The notes under the pieces are model-generated. The model made no database searches and had not been told where the DNA came from. It worked only from the letters and a program-made list of their open reading frames with translations. Made by a program: the position numbers and the translations under genes. A DNA stretch of 64,000 nucleotides from Nothopassalora personata (lineage: Eukaryota; Ascomycota; Dothideomycetes; Mycosphaerellales; Mycosphaerellaceae), in assembly GCA_033816765.1 (NCBI GenBank), contig CM066296.1:620001-684000 (forward strand), written 5' to 3'. How positions within the stretch are numbered: the stretch's first letter is position 1; the number at the start of each line of letters is the position of its first letter. Below are positions 53,431-63,086 of this stretch, piece by piece.

Positions 53431-56220
53431 ATGAGCGCTTCCAGCAAAGATCTGGAAGAGCTCCGCCAAGATGCCGAACGACTCGCCACCCAGCTGCCGC
53501 GGTGCTCTAGTAGAGATGAGGCGCTTGAGGTCGCGATCAAGGCGGCGGAGACTGCTTTCAGTGCGCTCAGGCTGGTGAAGGATCCTAGCGAGAAGGCCAA
53601 GTATACCGCGAGGGCGAAGGAGCTGATGCAAGAAGCCGAAACGATCAAAAAGAGTGAAGACTGGAGACAAGGTATTGCTCCGACATCACAACCTCGAGGA
53701 GAAGCTGCGTTCAATCCAAGCCAGATCAGGTTGCTCAAGGAACCTGTCAACAGTCGCGCTTTGCCAAGGAGTGAGCAGATTATCATTCTTCGAGCGGGAT
53801 TTCTCAACGGTGAGAAGTTCCCGGAGTGGAGTGGCGCACCATCACCCAGTGAGTTTGAGCGCAAAGATGGTGAGGAACTGTTCCTGTATGTCTCCTTGCC
53901 TCCTGTACTTTCCGCCTGCTACTGACTCCACCCAAGCGACGATTCTTCAGAACTCCCGCTATCCGACTTTCAGCTCGACGTACTGGACGATTGGAAACGA
54001 CCGGTCGATGCACTGCCGCCACCTTCATGGTTCCCAGGAGACCGCACCAAACTTGGCCCGTCAATGAACTTCTTCCGAGATGTCGACTTGGTTCAAGATG
54101 CCGCGACAGATTGCTCGGTGGTAGCTTCATTATGTGCTGGCGTTGCTCGTGGCAAGCGTGGCTACCCGAGGATGATGCAGGCGTTCTTGTACCCGTACGA
54201 TGTCAATAGTGGCAAACCTCATCTTTCGAAGAACGGCAAATACATTGTGCGCATGAACTTCAACGGCTGCTTTCGTAAGGTCGTGATCGACGATCGGTTA
54301 CCTACCAGTTCGACAGAGCGAGTGATACATGTAGTGGACCGAAATAACCCTGGCTTGCTTTGGCCAGCACTACTTGAGAAGGCCTATCTGAAGGTCCGAG
54401 GTGGCTATGACTTTCCAGGAAGCAACAGCGGCACGGATTTGTGGATCCTGACAGGCTGGATACCAGAACAGGTCTTCCTTCAGGCCGATGATCTCGAGCC
54501 TGAACGATTTTGGAAACGAATGCTGAACGGCTTCTCCTATGGCGATACGCTGATCACTCTCGGCACCGGCAAGATGTCGAGCAAGACAGAGCGTGCCCTC
54601 GGCTTGGCGGGCGAACACGATTACGCCGTACTGGATTTGAAGGAGGTGGATGGGCAGCGACTCATGCTCATCAAGAACCCATGGATCGAGGGCACGAGCT
54701 GGCGAGGCAGGTTCAAAGGCACAACGAAAAGCAAGCCCATTGCGCAGGAACAGCCAGGCGATTCTCCTCTGATTCAGCTGGAAGACGATCTGGATCCGGT
54801 CGACTCGCCGCGAGATCTTTTGAACGTGGATGATCAACTGACACCAGGCACTTTCTGGATGGATCTTGACAACGTTCTTCAACATTTTGAGTCAATATAT
54901 CTCAATTGGAACACTGGACTCTTCTCATACCGTCAAGATATTCACTTCACATGGGATCTCTCCGAGCCTGCAGACGCAGGCGTCGAGAAGACCAGAGGGC
55001 CTTATGCTAGCCTTCAGCACAACCCGCAGTTCACTGTGAACGCTAGTAGCAAGGGCGACATCTGGCTTCTACTCTGGAGACATTTCCAGAACTCAGTGCC
55101 CGAGACTGCGACAGCGGATGACATCGAAAGTGGACGTCACTTCATCGACCTCAACGGCCACATCGCCCTCATCGCTTTTGCTTCGCATGGCAAGCGAGTC
55201 ATGTTGCCCGAGCGGTATTTGCAGAAGGGGTGGTTCGTGGACAGCCCGCAGACGCTGCTGAAGCTTGAAGATTGTGAGCCCAACAAAGTCTACACGATCG
55301 TGCCCCTGGAGCAAGAGCTGCCTGCGACCAAACACAGCTTCACGATATCGGCATTCAGCAATTCTTTGGTAGCCGTTTCGCAAGCTCCGCCGCGATACGC
55401 CTACACCAGTGAAGCACTCGGGACTTGGACGAAGGATTCAGCCGGCGGCAACGCACAAACGATGACTTACTGTGACAACCCACAGTATTCGCTTCTGGTC
55501 GCGCAGAAGACGAGCGTCAGCTTGCTACTCGAAGCGTGCAATCCTCAGCTGAATGTGCACGTCAAACTACTACACAGCAACGGCAATCGTGTATTCTGCA
55601 TCCGCAACAGAGATATCATCGTGGACAGTCGAGACTATCGTCCAGGTTGCTGTCTGGCTGAGACGGAAGAGCTCGATGCTGGCCAGTACACGATCATATG
55701 CAGCACCTTCGAGCCTCAGCAACTCGGCAACTTCAGTCTTCGCGTCGAGTCGAATCAGCCGGCACAAGCAAGACTGCTCCCACGCGAAGGCGCCGGACGC
55801 GTCCGGATTGAGCTCAGCACCGTCGCCTTCAAGCAAGGCGAAAACAAAGTCGCCGCTCCGCTGCAGCCAAAACGACTGGTCAACTTCTATGCCATTGCGC
55901 GGTACATGGACAACACCCGCTTTCGCATGTCGAACCACTCTCACGTTCGATTAAGCATTGAGTGTGGCCGAGGTCCAACTCGGCGGATGGTGGTGGCGTC
56001 GAACGGTGGTGAGTTCTCGGATAGTGCTGGCTCGATACGCACGGAACCCATCCACCTCTCGTACAACGAGATCAGGCGGTACGGACACACTGATTGCTGG
56101 ATTGTGCTGGACCGGATGTCGGTCAGCTCGGACAATCAGGAGGAGAGGTTTCAAGTCGAGATCTTTGCGGATCAGCCTGATGTGATTGATTGTGGTGTGT
56201 GGCGGGCTTGGGATGATTAG
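53431..56220 (+). CDS. palB: PalB/Rim13 calpain-like cysteine protease of alkaline pH signalling
   Basis: In fungi PalB/Rim13 is recruited by ESCRT-III and performs the pH-dependent cleavage of PacC/Rim101. Exons 53,431-53,885 and 53,937-56,220 (51-nt intron) give 912 aa. Residues about 5-75 form a MIT-like helical hairpin (EALEVAIKAAETAFSALR), the ESCRT contact. The protease core starts near 195, with the catalytic Cys in VQDAATDCSVVASLCAG, His in LAGEHDYAVLDLKE and Asn in MLIKNPWIEG. The C-terminal half carries two calpain beta-sandwich-like domains, ending CGVWRAWDD. All three catalytic residues are present. ATG 53,431 is the first in the frame. Confidence 0.93.
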
Positions 56221-56801
56221 ATGATCGAGTTTCAGGACGGGGAGGTGTGAAGGCTGTCGTGTGCGTTTTAGCGAGGGGTTGGTGGGTGTGCATGTGATTT
56301 TCCGAATGGAGACAGCGTGCACTTAGCACGTGTCAGGTTGACGTGTGTACAGCAGCGCCACAGTGCGGTGTGCGGGCCATGTGAAGCCGGCTGTGTGGCG
56401 CTGCTCGGGCATGCGTCGACGATTCGCTGTGGTTGATTGTGAGCACTTGGTCGCTCAACACCGCCCTCGAGATCGGGGCCGCGTGATTGCCCCGGGGTAG
56501 ATAGAGGTAGTCGTCTGTCTGAAGTGGTTATATCTCTTCGTACAGTGAACAAATCAAGTTCATACAGTACAATCCACATGTGGATGACGTAGCGGCCCAG
56601 TTCGTGAACGTCCAAGTCAAAGCAGCAACAGACAGACGGTTGACGGGGACAGCATGTGAGTGTGCGCCTGTCACTACCAGACGCGCGCCACAACTCAGCG
56701 CAGCGAAGTGCCGCATCGCATCGCGTCACGCAGCAGAAGCAAGTTCAAGCAGTGCCGAAAGAAGCCATACCGCTGTTTGAAGCCCCACCACGACCACACA
56801 G
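56221..56801. other. Intergenic between palB and the oxysterol-binding protein gene
   Basis: About 580 bases, no gene seen. Confidence 0.6.
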
Positions 56802-58211
56802 ATGGTGTTCGGCATCAACAATAAGAACAGCGATCCTGTCGACGACTCCCCACCGACCTCCACCACCGTCTCCGAGGCGCCGTTGACTCCCCCATCAGCA
56901 GCCAATCCTGCGACGACGAGCATGAGGGACACTAATGGCACGCCTGTCAAGGCGAAGGAAGAGCTGGCCCAGGCGGCCGCGGTGGATGGGCAGACACCGT
57001 CGGACACCAGCAAGTTGAAGACCTTCCTAGGCATCCTGAGGCGTTTTATCGGCGTGACGGACATGGCGGCGGTGCGCTTCAGCTTGCCAGCACAACTCAT
57101 GGAACCCATCCCCAATCTGGAGTACTGGCACTACCTCGACAGGCCGGAAACCTTTGCGGCCATTGGGGACTCCGACGATCCGCTTGAGAGGATGTTGGGC
57201 TGCTTGCGGTTCTGGTTCACGAAAGACCTCAAGTACGTCAAGGGGAAGCCGTGCAAGCCGTACAACAGCTCGCTAGGCGAGTTCTTCCGCTGCTCGTGGG
57301 AGGTGGAAGATCCGAAGGGTCAGGGTCACAAGCCGCTGAAGGTCAACTACATCACGGAACAGACGAGCCACCACCCGCCCGTGTCGGCGTTTGCGTACGA
57401 TTGTCCGGAGAAGGGCATTGAGGCGATGGGCTATGATCAGCTTAGTGCCAAGTTCACCGGTACCAGCATCAAGGTCACACCCGGACAGTACAACCAGGGC
57501 ATCTTCATCCGTCTGAAGAACCGTGATAACGAGGAGTACAAGCTCACACATCCAGCTGCCTTCCTCGGCGGCTTCCTCAGGGGGAACCTCTCCATTACAG
57601 TCGCAGACACCTGCTACGTCGAATGCGAAAAGACCGGCCTGAAGACCATCCTCCACTACCTCGAAGAAGGCTACTTCGGCAAGACCCAGAACAAAGTCGA
57701 AGGCATAATCTACAAACCCGACTCCGTGGCCTCGGACAACGTGACCCGCCTAAAAGACGTCCCATCCAAGCAGATTCTGGGCCGCATCGAAGGTGTATGG
57801 ACAGAGAGAATCTACTTCACCCATGGCGCGACCGAGTTCAAAAAGGTCGCCGAGAAAGACCGCATCCTCATCATGGACGTTACGCCTCTGCTTCCTATTC
57901 AGAAGAAATGCCCACCGATGGAACAGCAACTCCCGAACGAGTCGAGGCGGTTTTGGAACGATGTGACAGACTTCATCACGAGTAAGCAGTTCGCACAGGC
58001 TACGACGAGGAAACAACAGTTGGAGGAGAGGCAAAGGGAAAGAGCAGCGGAGAGAGAAAGGGCGGGAGAGAAGTGGCAGCCAAGGTTCTTCACAACTGTC
58101 ACGGAATCGAATGGAAAAGCTGTGTTGAGTGAGGAGGGAAAGAGGGTTATGGAGGGCTTACAGAGGGAGGATTATGCGTTGAAAGAGCCGGCGAGTTACG
58201 GGGCTCTCTGA
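56802..58211 (+). CDS. Oxysterol-binding protein, Kes1/Osh4 type
   Basis: Single exon, 469 aa. Osh4-type proteins exchange sterol and PI4P between membranes, notably at the Golgi. Residues 1-70 are Pro/Thr/Ala-rich and disordered. The ORD domain follows, with a lid-like region at about 70-85 (SKLKTFLGILRRFIGVTDMA) and the motif EQTSHHPPVSAF at about 186. PYNSSLGEFFRCSW and LRGNLSITVADTCYVEC are further family landmarks. Near residue 400 comes a Glu/Arg/Gln-rich helix (RKQQLEERQRERAAERERAG) and KWQPRFF. There is no PH, ankyrin or FFAT-containing extension, so it is a short OSBP. Start ATG 56,802 is the first in the frame. Confidence 0.93.
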   Translation: MVFGINNKNSDPVDDSPPTSTTVSEAPLTPPSAANPATTSMRDTNGTPVKAKEELAQAAAVDGQTPSDTSKLKTFLGILRRFIGVTDMAAVRFSLPAQLMEPIPNLEYWHYLDRPETFAAIGDSDDPLERMLGCLRFWFTKDLKYVKGKPCKPYNSSLGEFFRCSWEVEDPKGQGHKPLKVNYITEQTSHHPPVSAFAYDCPEKGIEAMGYDQLSAKFTGTSIKVTPGQYNQGIFIRLKNRDNEEYKLTHPAAFLGGFLRGNLSITVADTCYVECEKTGLKTILHYLEEGYFGKTQNKVEGIIYKPDSVASDNVTRLKDVPSKQILGRIEGVWTERIYFTHGATEFKKVAEKDRILIMDVTPLLPIQKKCPPMEQQLPNESRRFWNDVTDFITSKQFAQATTRKQQLEERQRERAAERERAGEKWQPRFFTTVTESNGKAVLSEEGKRVMEGLQREDYALKEPASYGAL

Positions 58212-59917
58212 AGTGACGGTCGTCCAACGCGGATAAAGGAGCTAGACCTCTTAGAACTGGAGGCGATTTCTCAGCAGCGCAGCACTTTGGTTGGCATGGA
58301 ATGGCGTTTTTGGGGTGGTGATCAATGCTGTGCATGAAGCGGCGATGAGAGACGAAGTACGGACTTGGTCCGCTTGGTCGGACCGAACAACAATGATGAG
58401 AACGAGAGAACGCATCGGCTCTACGCCACGACGGGGATACTGTAGATATTGGAGGTGGCATATGATGATGAGGATGAGTCCAGCGAGCATGCATTTGGTA
58501 GATGGCGGCACGACGCTAGCTGATTCCTTCTTCCCATACAGACTTGGGTATAGTACTTCATACATGGGCCATTGGCTGATTGATGCATGTATGCATTGGA
58601 CTCGACACGCCTTTTTCATTGCAACGTGTTCCCTGGTGAATGCTGCACTTCTGCTTCCTAGCAAGCAAGCATCTACGGGGTTTGAGAGTGTGTTTGCTAG
58701 CCTGTGAACAGCGCGCTATTTTAGCCGCACGGGCACAGTTCCCATTGACGCGGCAGTACGCTCCACTGCATACTGCGAAAACTGCTCTCGACACCCGTAT
58801 TCTTTGATGTCCAAATTCGGGCACTCTGTACAAAGATTACCCACTATACGCAGCACACTACGAGTCGACCACGTTTGCAGCACTATGTCTGCCCCTGGAA
58901 TCTGCCATGGGGACCACCAAGATGTGATAAGGGTATCCACACCAACAACTTTCATTGTCCCTCTGCTCTGCCTTGTTCTCCCTTCGGCCCAGAATTCTTA
59001 TAGAACAGCGGACACTCTCGTACGATGTACTACCCAGCATATCCCATTTCCTCTGGAGTCTGGATTGGAACAGTCTATCAGAGCATATTGGAGCGAATCG
59101 CAAGAGCCCGGGCAGCTGTCGTGGAGATCGGAGGCTGTACCGATGGGTTTTACACTGCAAGATACCGTATGTGTGATTCAGCAATCATCGTCAGGGGCGG
59201 CCGCCTGCATGACGAACGCATGATGATGAGTCGCGAATGTCGCGGATGATCGCGATGCTGAATGACATGCTCATGATGCCGAGCCGCGATGCGTCAAAGT
59301 GATGAAGAATATCTATAGGAAGGAGCTGGATGCTCGTGGGTATCTGCAGGGACTTCCGAAAGAGAAATACTATACACTGTGAGGGCTCTATGACCACGAT
59401 ATCATGCTGCCAGCGATGTCCCCTTTTCTATCGCAAGAGCAGGAAAGGGATAAATATGCGTCGCACCAAGGGCGAACACCGAACTATTGCGATCCCCTGG
59501 GGAAGCTGGGGGCATGCTCCATACGGCATTCAACGCACTCTGAGCAGCGACGGATTCAAGAACGATGCAGACGACTTCGCTGTCCAACGAGGACTGAGCA
59601 AAAGATGACCGATGGACATCGTGATCGTTCCCGTGAGTTGACAGCTTGACTCTCTTATCAGAATGACTCCACTAACACTGCTTCCCCAGCCGATGTGTGG
59701 CCTCTGCGGAGCGACGGTCTAGGAGACGGAACCATGTCGATGCCTTGCTCTTTGGTCGACCTCGTTATGTTGGTGCCACGAGACCCCACACGCTAATGCT
59801 TCTAAGATGAGCCCGAGTAGGCCATCCACCATTTGCCCCGTGTCGTAAAGCTCCAGTCACTTGCATGAGGCTGTCTGAGAGCTGGCGTCAAGGCGCTACC
59901 GTTATGCCTATCGAGCT
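58212..59917. other. Intergenic, possible gene debris
   Basis: About 1.7 kb with no supported gene. Near 59,303-59,390 a plus frame reads IYRKELDARGYLQGLPKEKY before a stop, and 59,450-59,580 gives another protein-like piece in a different frame. They may be remnants of one gene. Confidence 0.4.
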
Positions 59918-59923
59918 TATAAA
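59918..59923 (+). promoter_or_regulatory. TATA box of small coiled-coil gene 1
   Basis: TATAAA, 215 bp before the ATG at 60,133; similar boxes precede the two paralogues at nearly the same distance. Confidence 0.65.
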
Positions 59924-60064
59924 CCTTGCTCGCTCTCTCGACTGCTCAAAGCAAACGACCACTTCTGAGCCTTGCTCGAAACCACCACGGCAATCATCTA
60001 CAACCTTTCTCTTCCCGCAAAACAACCTATAACAAAAGCTTCGTCAGACACAACACTCGACGAG

Positions 60065-60122
60065 GTATGCGCTTGCAACTTCACAATATCCTCCGATTCC
60101 AATCCGCTAATTCATTCTCCAG
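60065..60122 (+). other. 5'UTR intron of small coiled-coil gene 1
   Basis: 58-nt GTATGC...CAG with branch-like GCTAATT, ending 10 bases before the ATG. Confidence 0.6.
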
Positions 60123-60132
60123 AACAGCCAAG

Positions 60133-60453
60133 ATGAATCCCTCCAAGCTAAGCCACGCCTTCAAGGTCGACATTGGCAAGACGAAGTGTTCTGACAATGC
60201 TTACCACGTGTCGAGTACCTGCAACGAATGCAAGCAGCTCGAACAGGATGTGGCCATGAAGCGTGAGACAGCCGAGAAGAAGGCTGAAGGGGCGGAGCAC
60301 CTCGAGGAGGAAGAGAAGCGTGCTGCTCTCACGAAGGCTGATGAGTGCGTGAGGGATCCATGCACCAAATCTCACCACTATCTTAGTGGTGACAAGATCC
60401 ACTGCCCCAAGGACGGAGAGAAAGAGTTGCGTGCACGCGAGATCTATGGTTAG
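60133..60453 (+). CDS. Small Cys/His coiled-coil protein, tandem family member 1
   Basis: 106 aa, intron-free coding part. N-terminal motif GKTKCSDNAYHVSSTCNECK gives C19-x5-H25-x4-C30-x2-C33, a possible zinc site. A long charged Glu/Lys/Ala helix follows (about 34-75). A second Cys pair and C-terminal tail come next (CVRDPCTKSHHY, then GDKIHCPKDGEKELRAREIY). There is no signal peptide or membrane segment. It is about 45% similar by eye to member 3, and its first 70 upstream codons are not part of it, because the splice-bounded leader and the paralogues support the ATG at 60,133. Function unknown; I do not recognise a named family. Confidence 0.8.
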   Translation: MNPSKLSHAFKVDIGKTKCSDNAYHVSSTCNECKQLEQDVAMKRETAEKKAEGAEHLEEEEKRAALTKADECVRDPCTKSHHYLSGDKIHCPKDGEKELRAREIYG

Positions 60454-60855
60454 ATGGAGCTGCCGGAAGCGGGGACTGATACCTTCTCTATGTCTTCACG
60501 TGGTTGGGGGGTATGTGCCATTGGAGCTTCATTGTCTCAACAGCAGTTAACCTCTAGACAGGAGAATGGACCTCACTGGCACGCAATGGGAGCTCTCACA
60601 AATCTCCACCGGCTTGGCGTACGCAAACGCTACAGCAGTGATTTTTCGTCAAGAGCTGGTGGCATGTGACTAGCATGAGTGAGGCTTGTGGAACAGGATG
60701 TTAGTCGGAGCAGTACAAGTTCCAGTCATCAACATCAACACTTCCAGCTTTCGGCTACGTTCACTTCTCTGTATGCGCGAGAAATTTTTATTCATTCACA
60801 TGCGACCGATCGGCATTGCACGCTAAGCGCTAGCGTTATTCTTGATCCTTCGACT
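60454..60855. other. Intergenic between family members 1 and 2
   Basis: About 400 bases with no gene; holds the promoter of member 2. Confidence 0.6.
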
Positions 60856-60863
60856 TATAAATA
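60856..60863 (+). promoter_or_regulatory. TATA box of small coiled-coil gene 2
   Basis: TATAAATA, 207 bp before the ATG at 61,063. Confidence 0.65.
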
Positions 60864-60995
60864 ATCTCGACACTCTTATTCTCCTCGCACAGAAACCACC
60901 ACCCATCAGCACTCCACGGAACCACTTTCCATTACAAACAAAAAGCACCAACAACTCAACTGAACTACCCCTGACTCTTCTCTTCATAGGTTCAG

Positions 60996-61053
60996 GTAAG
61001 CCCCTACGTCCGAAGCACAACAACCAAAATCAAGACCCCAACTCCCTCTCCAG
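60996..61053 (+). other. 5'UTR intron of small coiled-coil gene 2
   Basis: 58-nt GTAAGC...CAG, ending 9 bases before the ATG, the same length as in gene 1. Confidence 0.6.
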
Positions 61054-61062
61054 AACTGCACA

Positions 61063-61347
61063 ATGTCTTCCACAAACAGCCAACAGAAACAAACCACACC
61101 ACCACCATACGTCGCTTCCCGCATCAAGTGCTCCGGCAATCCGTACCACGACGAGGTGATGGCGGCGAGATGCGAGAGATGCCAGAAGCTCCGTGCTGAG
61201 GCCACCGAGGCAATCGAGAAGGCGAAGCGCATCGATGAGGATAGGCGGAGAGAGGCTAAGAACGAGCGACTCGACAAGGAGGCTGGCAATCAGTCTCCGA
61301 AGTTTGGCTCGATGAGTGAACGAATCGAACATTCGGAGGAAGATTGA
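61063..61347 (+). CDS. Small Cys/His coiled-coil protein, tandem family member 2
   Basis: 94 aa, intron-free coding part. A Gln/Thr/Pro-rich start leads to KCSGNPYHDEVMAARCERCQ, giving C23-x5-H29-x7-C37-x2-C40, three residues longer in the loop than its paralogues. The following helix is Arg/Glu/Lys-rich (AIEKAKRIDEDRRREAKNER). Unlike members 1 and 3 it lacks the second Cys pair and the C-terminal tail, ending SERIEHSEED. It is the most diverged member. Function unknown. Confidence 0.78.
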   Translation: MSSTNSQQKQTTPPPYVASRIKCSGNPYHDEVMAARCERCQKLRAEATEAIEKAKRIDEDRRREAKNERLDKEAGNQSPKFGSMSERIEHSEED

Positions 61348-61663
61348 GAGATGGGTGCCATGATGAGGGAGGGTCGATTAGTAGCGTCTCTTGCACCACC
61401 CAGCCGGTTGAGACAGCGAGCTGTACTCGCGCCCTTAGCAGCGTTATCAATTCTTGGGGTTGTGGCAGCCACGCAAAGTGTCATAGGTCACTCTAGATCG
61501 TGACATTCGCTATACAAGCAGTGAATAGCTCAACGTAAATGTACTAAGGCGACATCCGTCTTCGGCTCCTATAACTCATTCACCTGCGAGCACTTGGCGC
61601 GATTTTCTCTTCGCTCACACCATGTTAGATCGCTAGCGTCCTGGCCTTCTTCCACACCGGATT
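61348..61663. other. Intergenic between family members 2 and 3
   Basis: About 315 bases with no gene; promoter of member 3 at the right. Confidence 0.6.
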
Positions 61664-61670
61664 TATAAAT
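61664..61670 (+). promoter_or_regulatory. TATA box of small coiled-coil gene 3
   Basis: TATAAAT, 215 bp before the ATG at 61,879, the same distance as in gene 1. Confidence 0.65.
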
Positions 61671-61756
61671 CCTCCTCGCCTCACTAGAGCTCCTATGCAT
61701 ACCTTCCACATCCGAACTCACCCACCGCTCTTCCACACAGCTTTCCTTTGACCAAC

Positions 61757-61868
61757 GTAAGAAACTTCGCACACCACACAGTCTCACAACCAACGCCACT
61801 GGTGGCACACCGCACCAGACACGCTCTAGCTCTCCCTTATCTTGGCCAAATACTAACCCCTCTTCCAG
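61757..61868 (+). other. Probable 5'UTR intron of small coiled-coil gene 3
   Basis: GTAAGA donor and TCTTCCAG acceptor with branch TACTAAC 17 nt before the end; about 112 nt, ending 10 bases before the ATG. Confidence 0.5.
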
Positions 61869-61878
61869 ACCACCCACC

Positions 61879-62148
61879 ATGGACCCAAAGGAGCTTACCC
61901 GCCAGTTCAACCTGCAAATGGGCAAGACAAAATGCAGCGACAACCCATACCACGACTCGGCCAACTGTAGCGAGTGCAAGGTGCTGTCTGCGGCGGCCGA
62001 GGAGCGACGTCAGAAGGAGCTAGAGGAGTCGGCCGCTTCCAAGGAGAAGAAGGAGGAGGCGAGGGAGGCCGATAAGGAGAAGCGTGAGGAGGAGGAACCC
62101 TGCAAGGGCAATCCGTGCACGAAACCCTCGCGCCAATATCTGGGTTAG
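61879..62148 (+). CDS. Small Cys/His coiled-coil protein, tandem family member 3, shortened by a stop
   Basis: 89 aa. GKTKCSDNPYHDSANCSECK gives C19-x5-H25-x4-C30-x2-C33, position for position the same as member 1. A Glu/Lys/Arg/Ala helix follows, then CKGNPCTKPSRQYLG and a TAG at 62,146-62,148. The frame continues after the stop for 20 codons (DKVRCKTDAEEEMRARMLYD, stop 62,209-62,211). This clearly matches the tail of member 1 (GDKIHC and RAREIY). The last Cys of the family is therefore lost unless the stop is read through. Function unknown; translation is intact up to the stop. Confidence 0.78.
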   Translation: MDPKELTRQFNLQMGKTKCSDNPYHDSANCSECKVLSAAAEERRQKELEESAASKEKKEEAREADKEKREEEEPCKGNPCTKPSRQYLG

Positions 62149-63086
62149 GATAAGGTCCGTTGCAAGACAGATGCAGAGGAGGAGATGCGTGCGCGCATGC
62201 TCTATGACTAGGCAGGCCTCCATTCACGAATAGAGGCCATTGCTGCGAGAGACCAAGCTCTTGCGAGCACTCAATCGAGGCTCCGATCACATGCTAACAA
62301 CTCCGACTCCTCGTCCAGCCGGCAGGGCCCACTACGTACCGACAATCTGCAGCTTTCCGAACCACAACATGCACCACAGGACCAAATGGACTCGACACAC
62401 CTCGCCTGCACGCTCGCAACGTATTCGCGTCTTTCCCTCATCATCGCCATGTCATCATCAAGCGAGCATTCCTCTAGCGAGCTCCATCCGTTCGCAATAT
62501 GGGACCGCTTCCTTCAGGATAAAGAAGCACCTGCACGATGAAGAGTGTCGGCTCAGCTCAACTAAGAGAGCATAAGCTCCATGGACTGGGTCGAAGGACC
62601 TACACAGAAGAATGTAGTAGGAGTTTGCGGCTTTTTCGAACGAATGAGACGATGTGATAACGTTGGCACACTTTTTTTTCCACCTCGCTCCATCTACTGC
62701 GATTCTGCTGCCAATATGATCTCGCCGCCTGCCGCTGGAGGTCATCGCGAAGTGGTTTTTCGCTTGTTTCTTATAGTGTTTTTCTAGCCCGGCCATATAC
62801 AGGCTACGCAGTAGAAAACATTTCTCGGTCAGCTTCTGGGAAGTACGACCGTAAACGTTGTTGTCTCTGCGTGATTGCGCTGCGGCGCGCCAGTGTCTGC
62901 CGGAGTGAGCCTCCCAGATCAAGGACGGCTACGGCGTCACGAATAGAGCTAGAGATGATTTCTGTACGGGTGGCCGTGGTGAGTGTGACGGCTGCGGGGG
63001 CGATTCAAGGTCTGTTCCTTTCGAGAGTCTGGTTCAGTGTTATAAGGTCGTAGACACTGTTCGCTCACGGCTTTTTGGGTAGCCTC
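62149..63086. other. Intergenic, after the tandem family
   Basis: About 940 bases. Apart from the conserved tail to 62,211 noted above, I see no gene. Confidence 0.55.

Noticed and set aside
59926..60132. 69 upstream codons in frame with small coiled-coil gene 1
   Set aside because: They cross a probable 5'UTR intron, follow the TATA box too closely, and have no counterpart in the paralogues.
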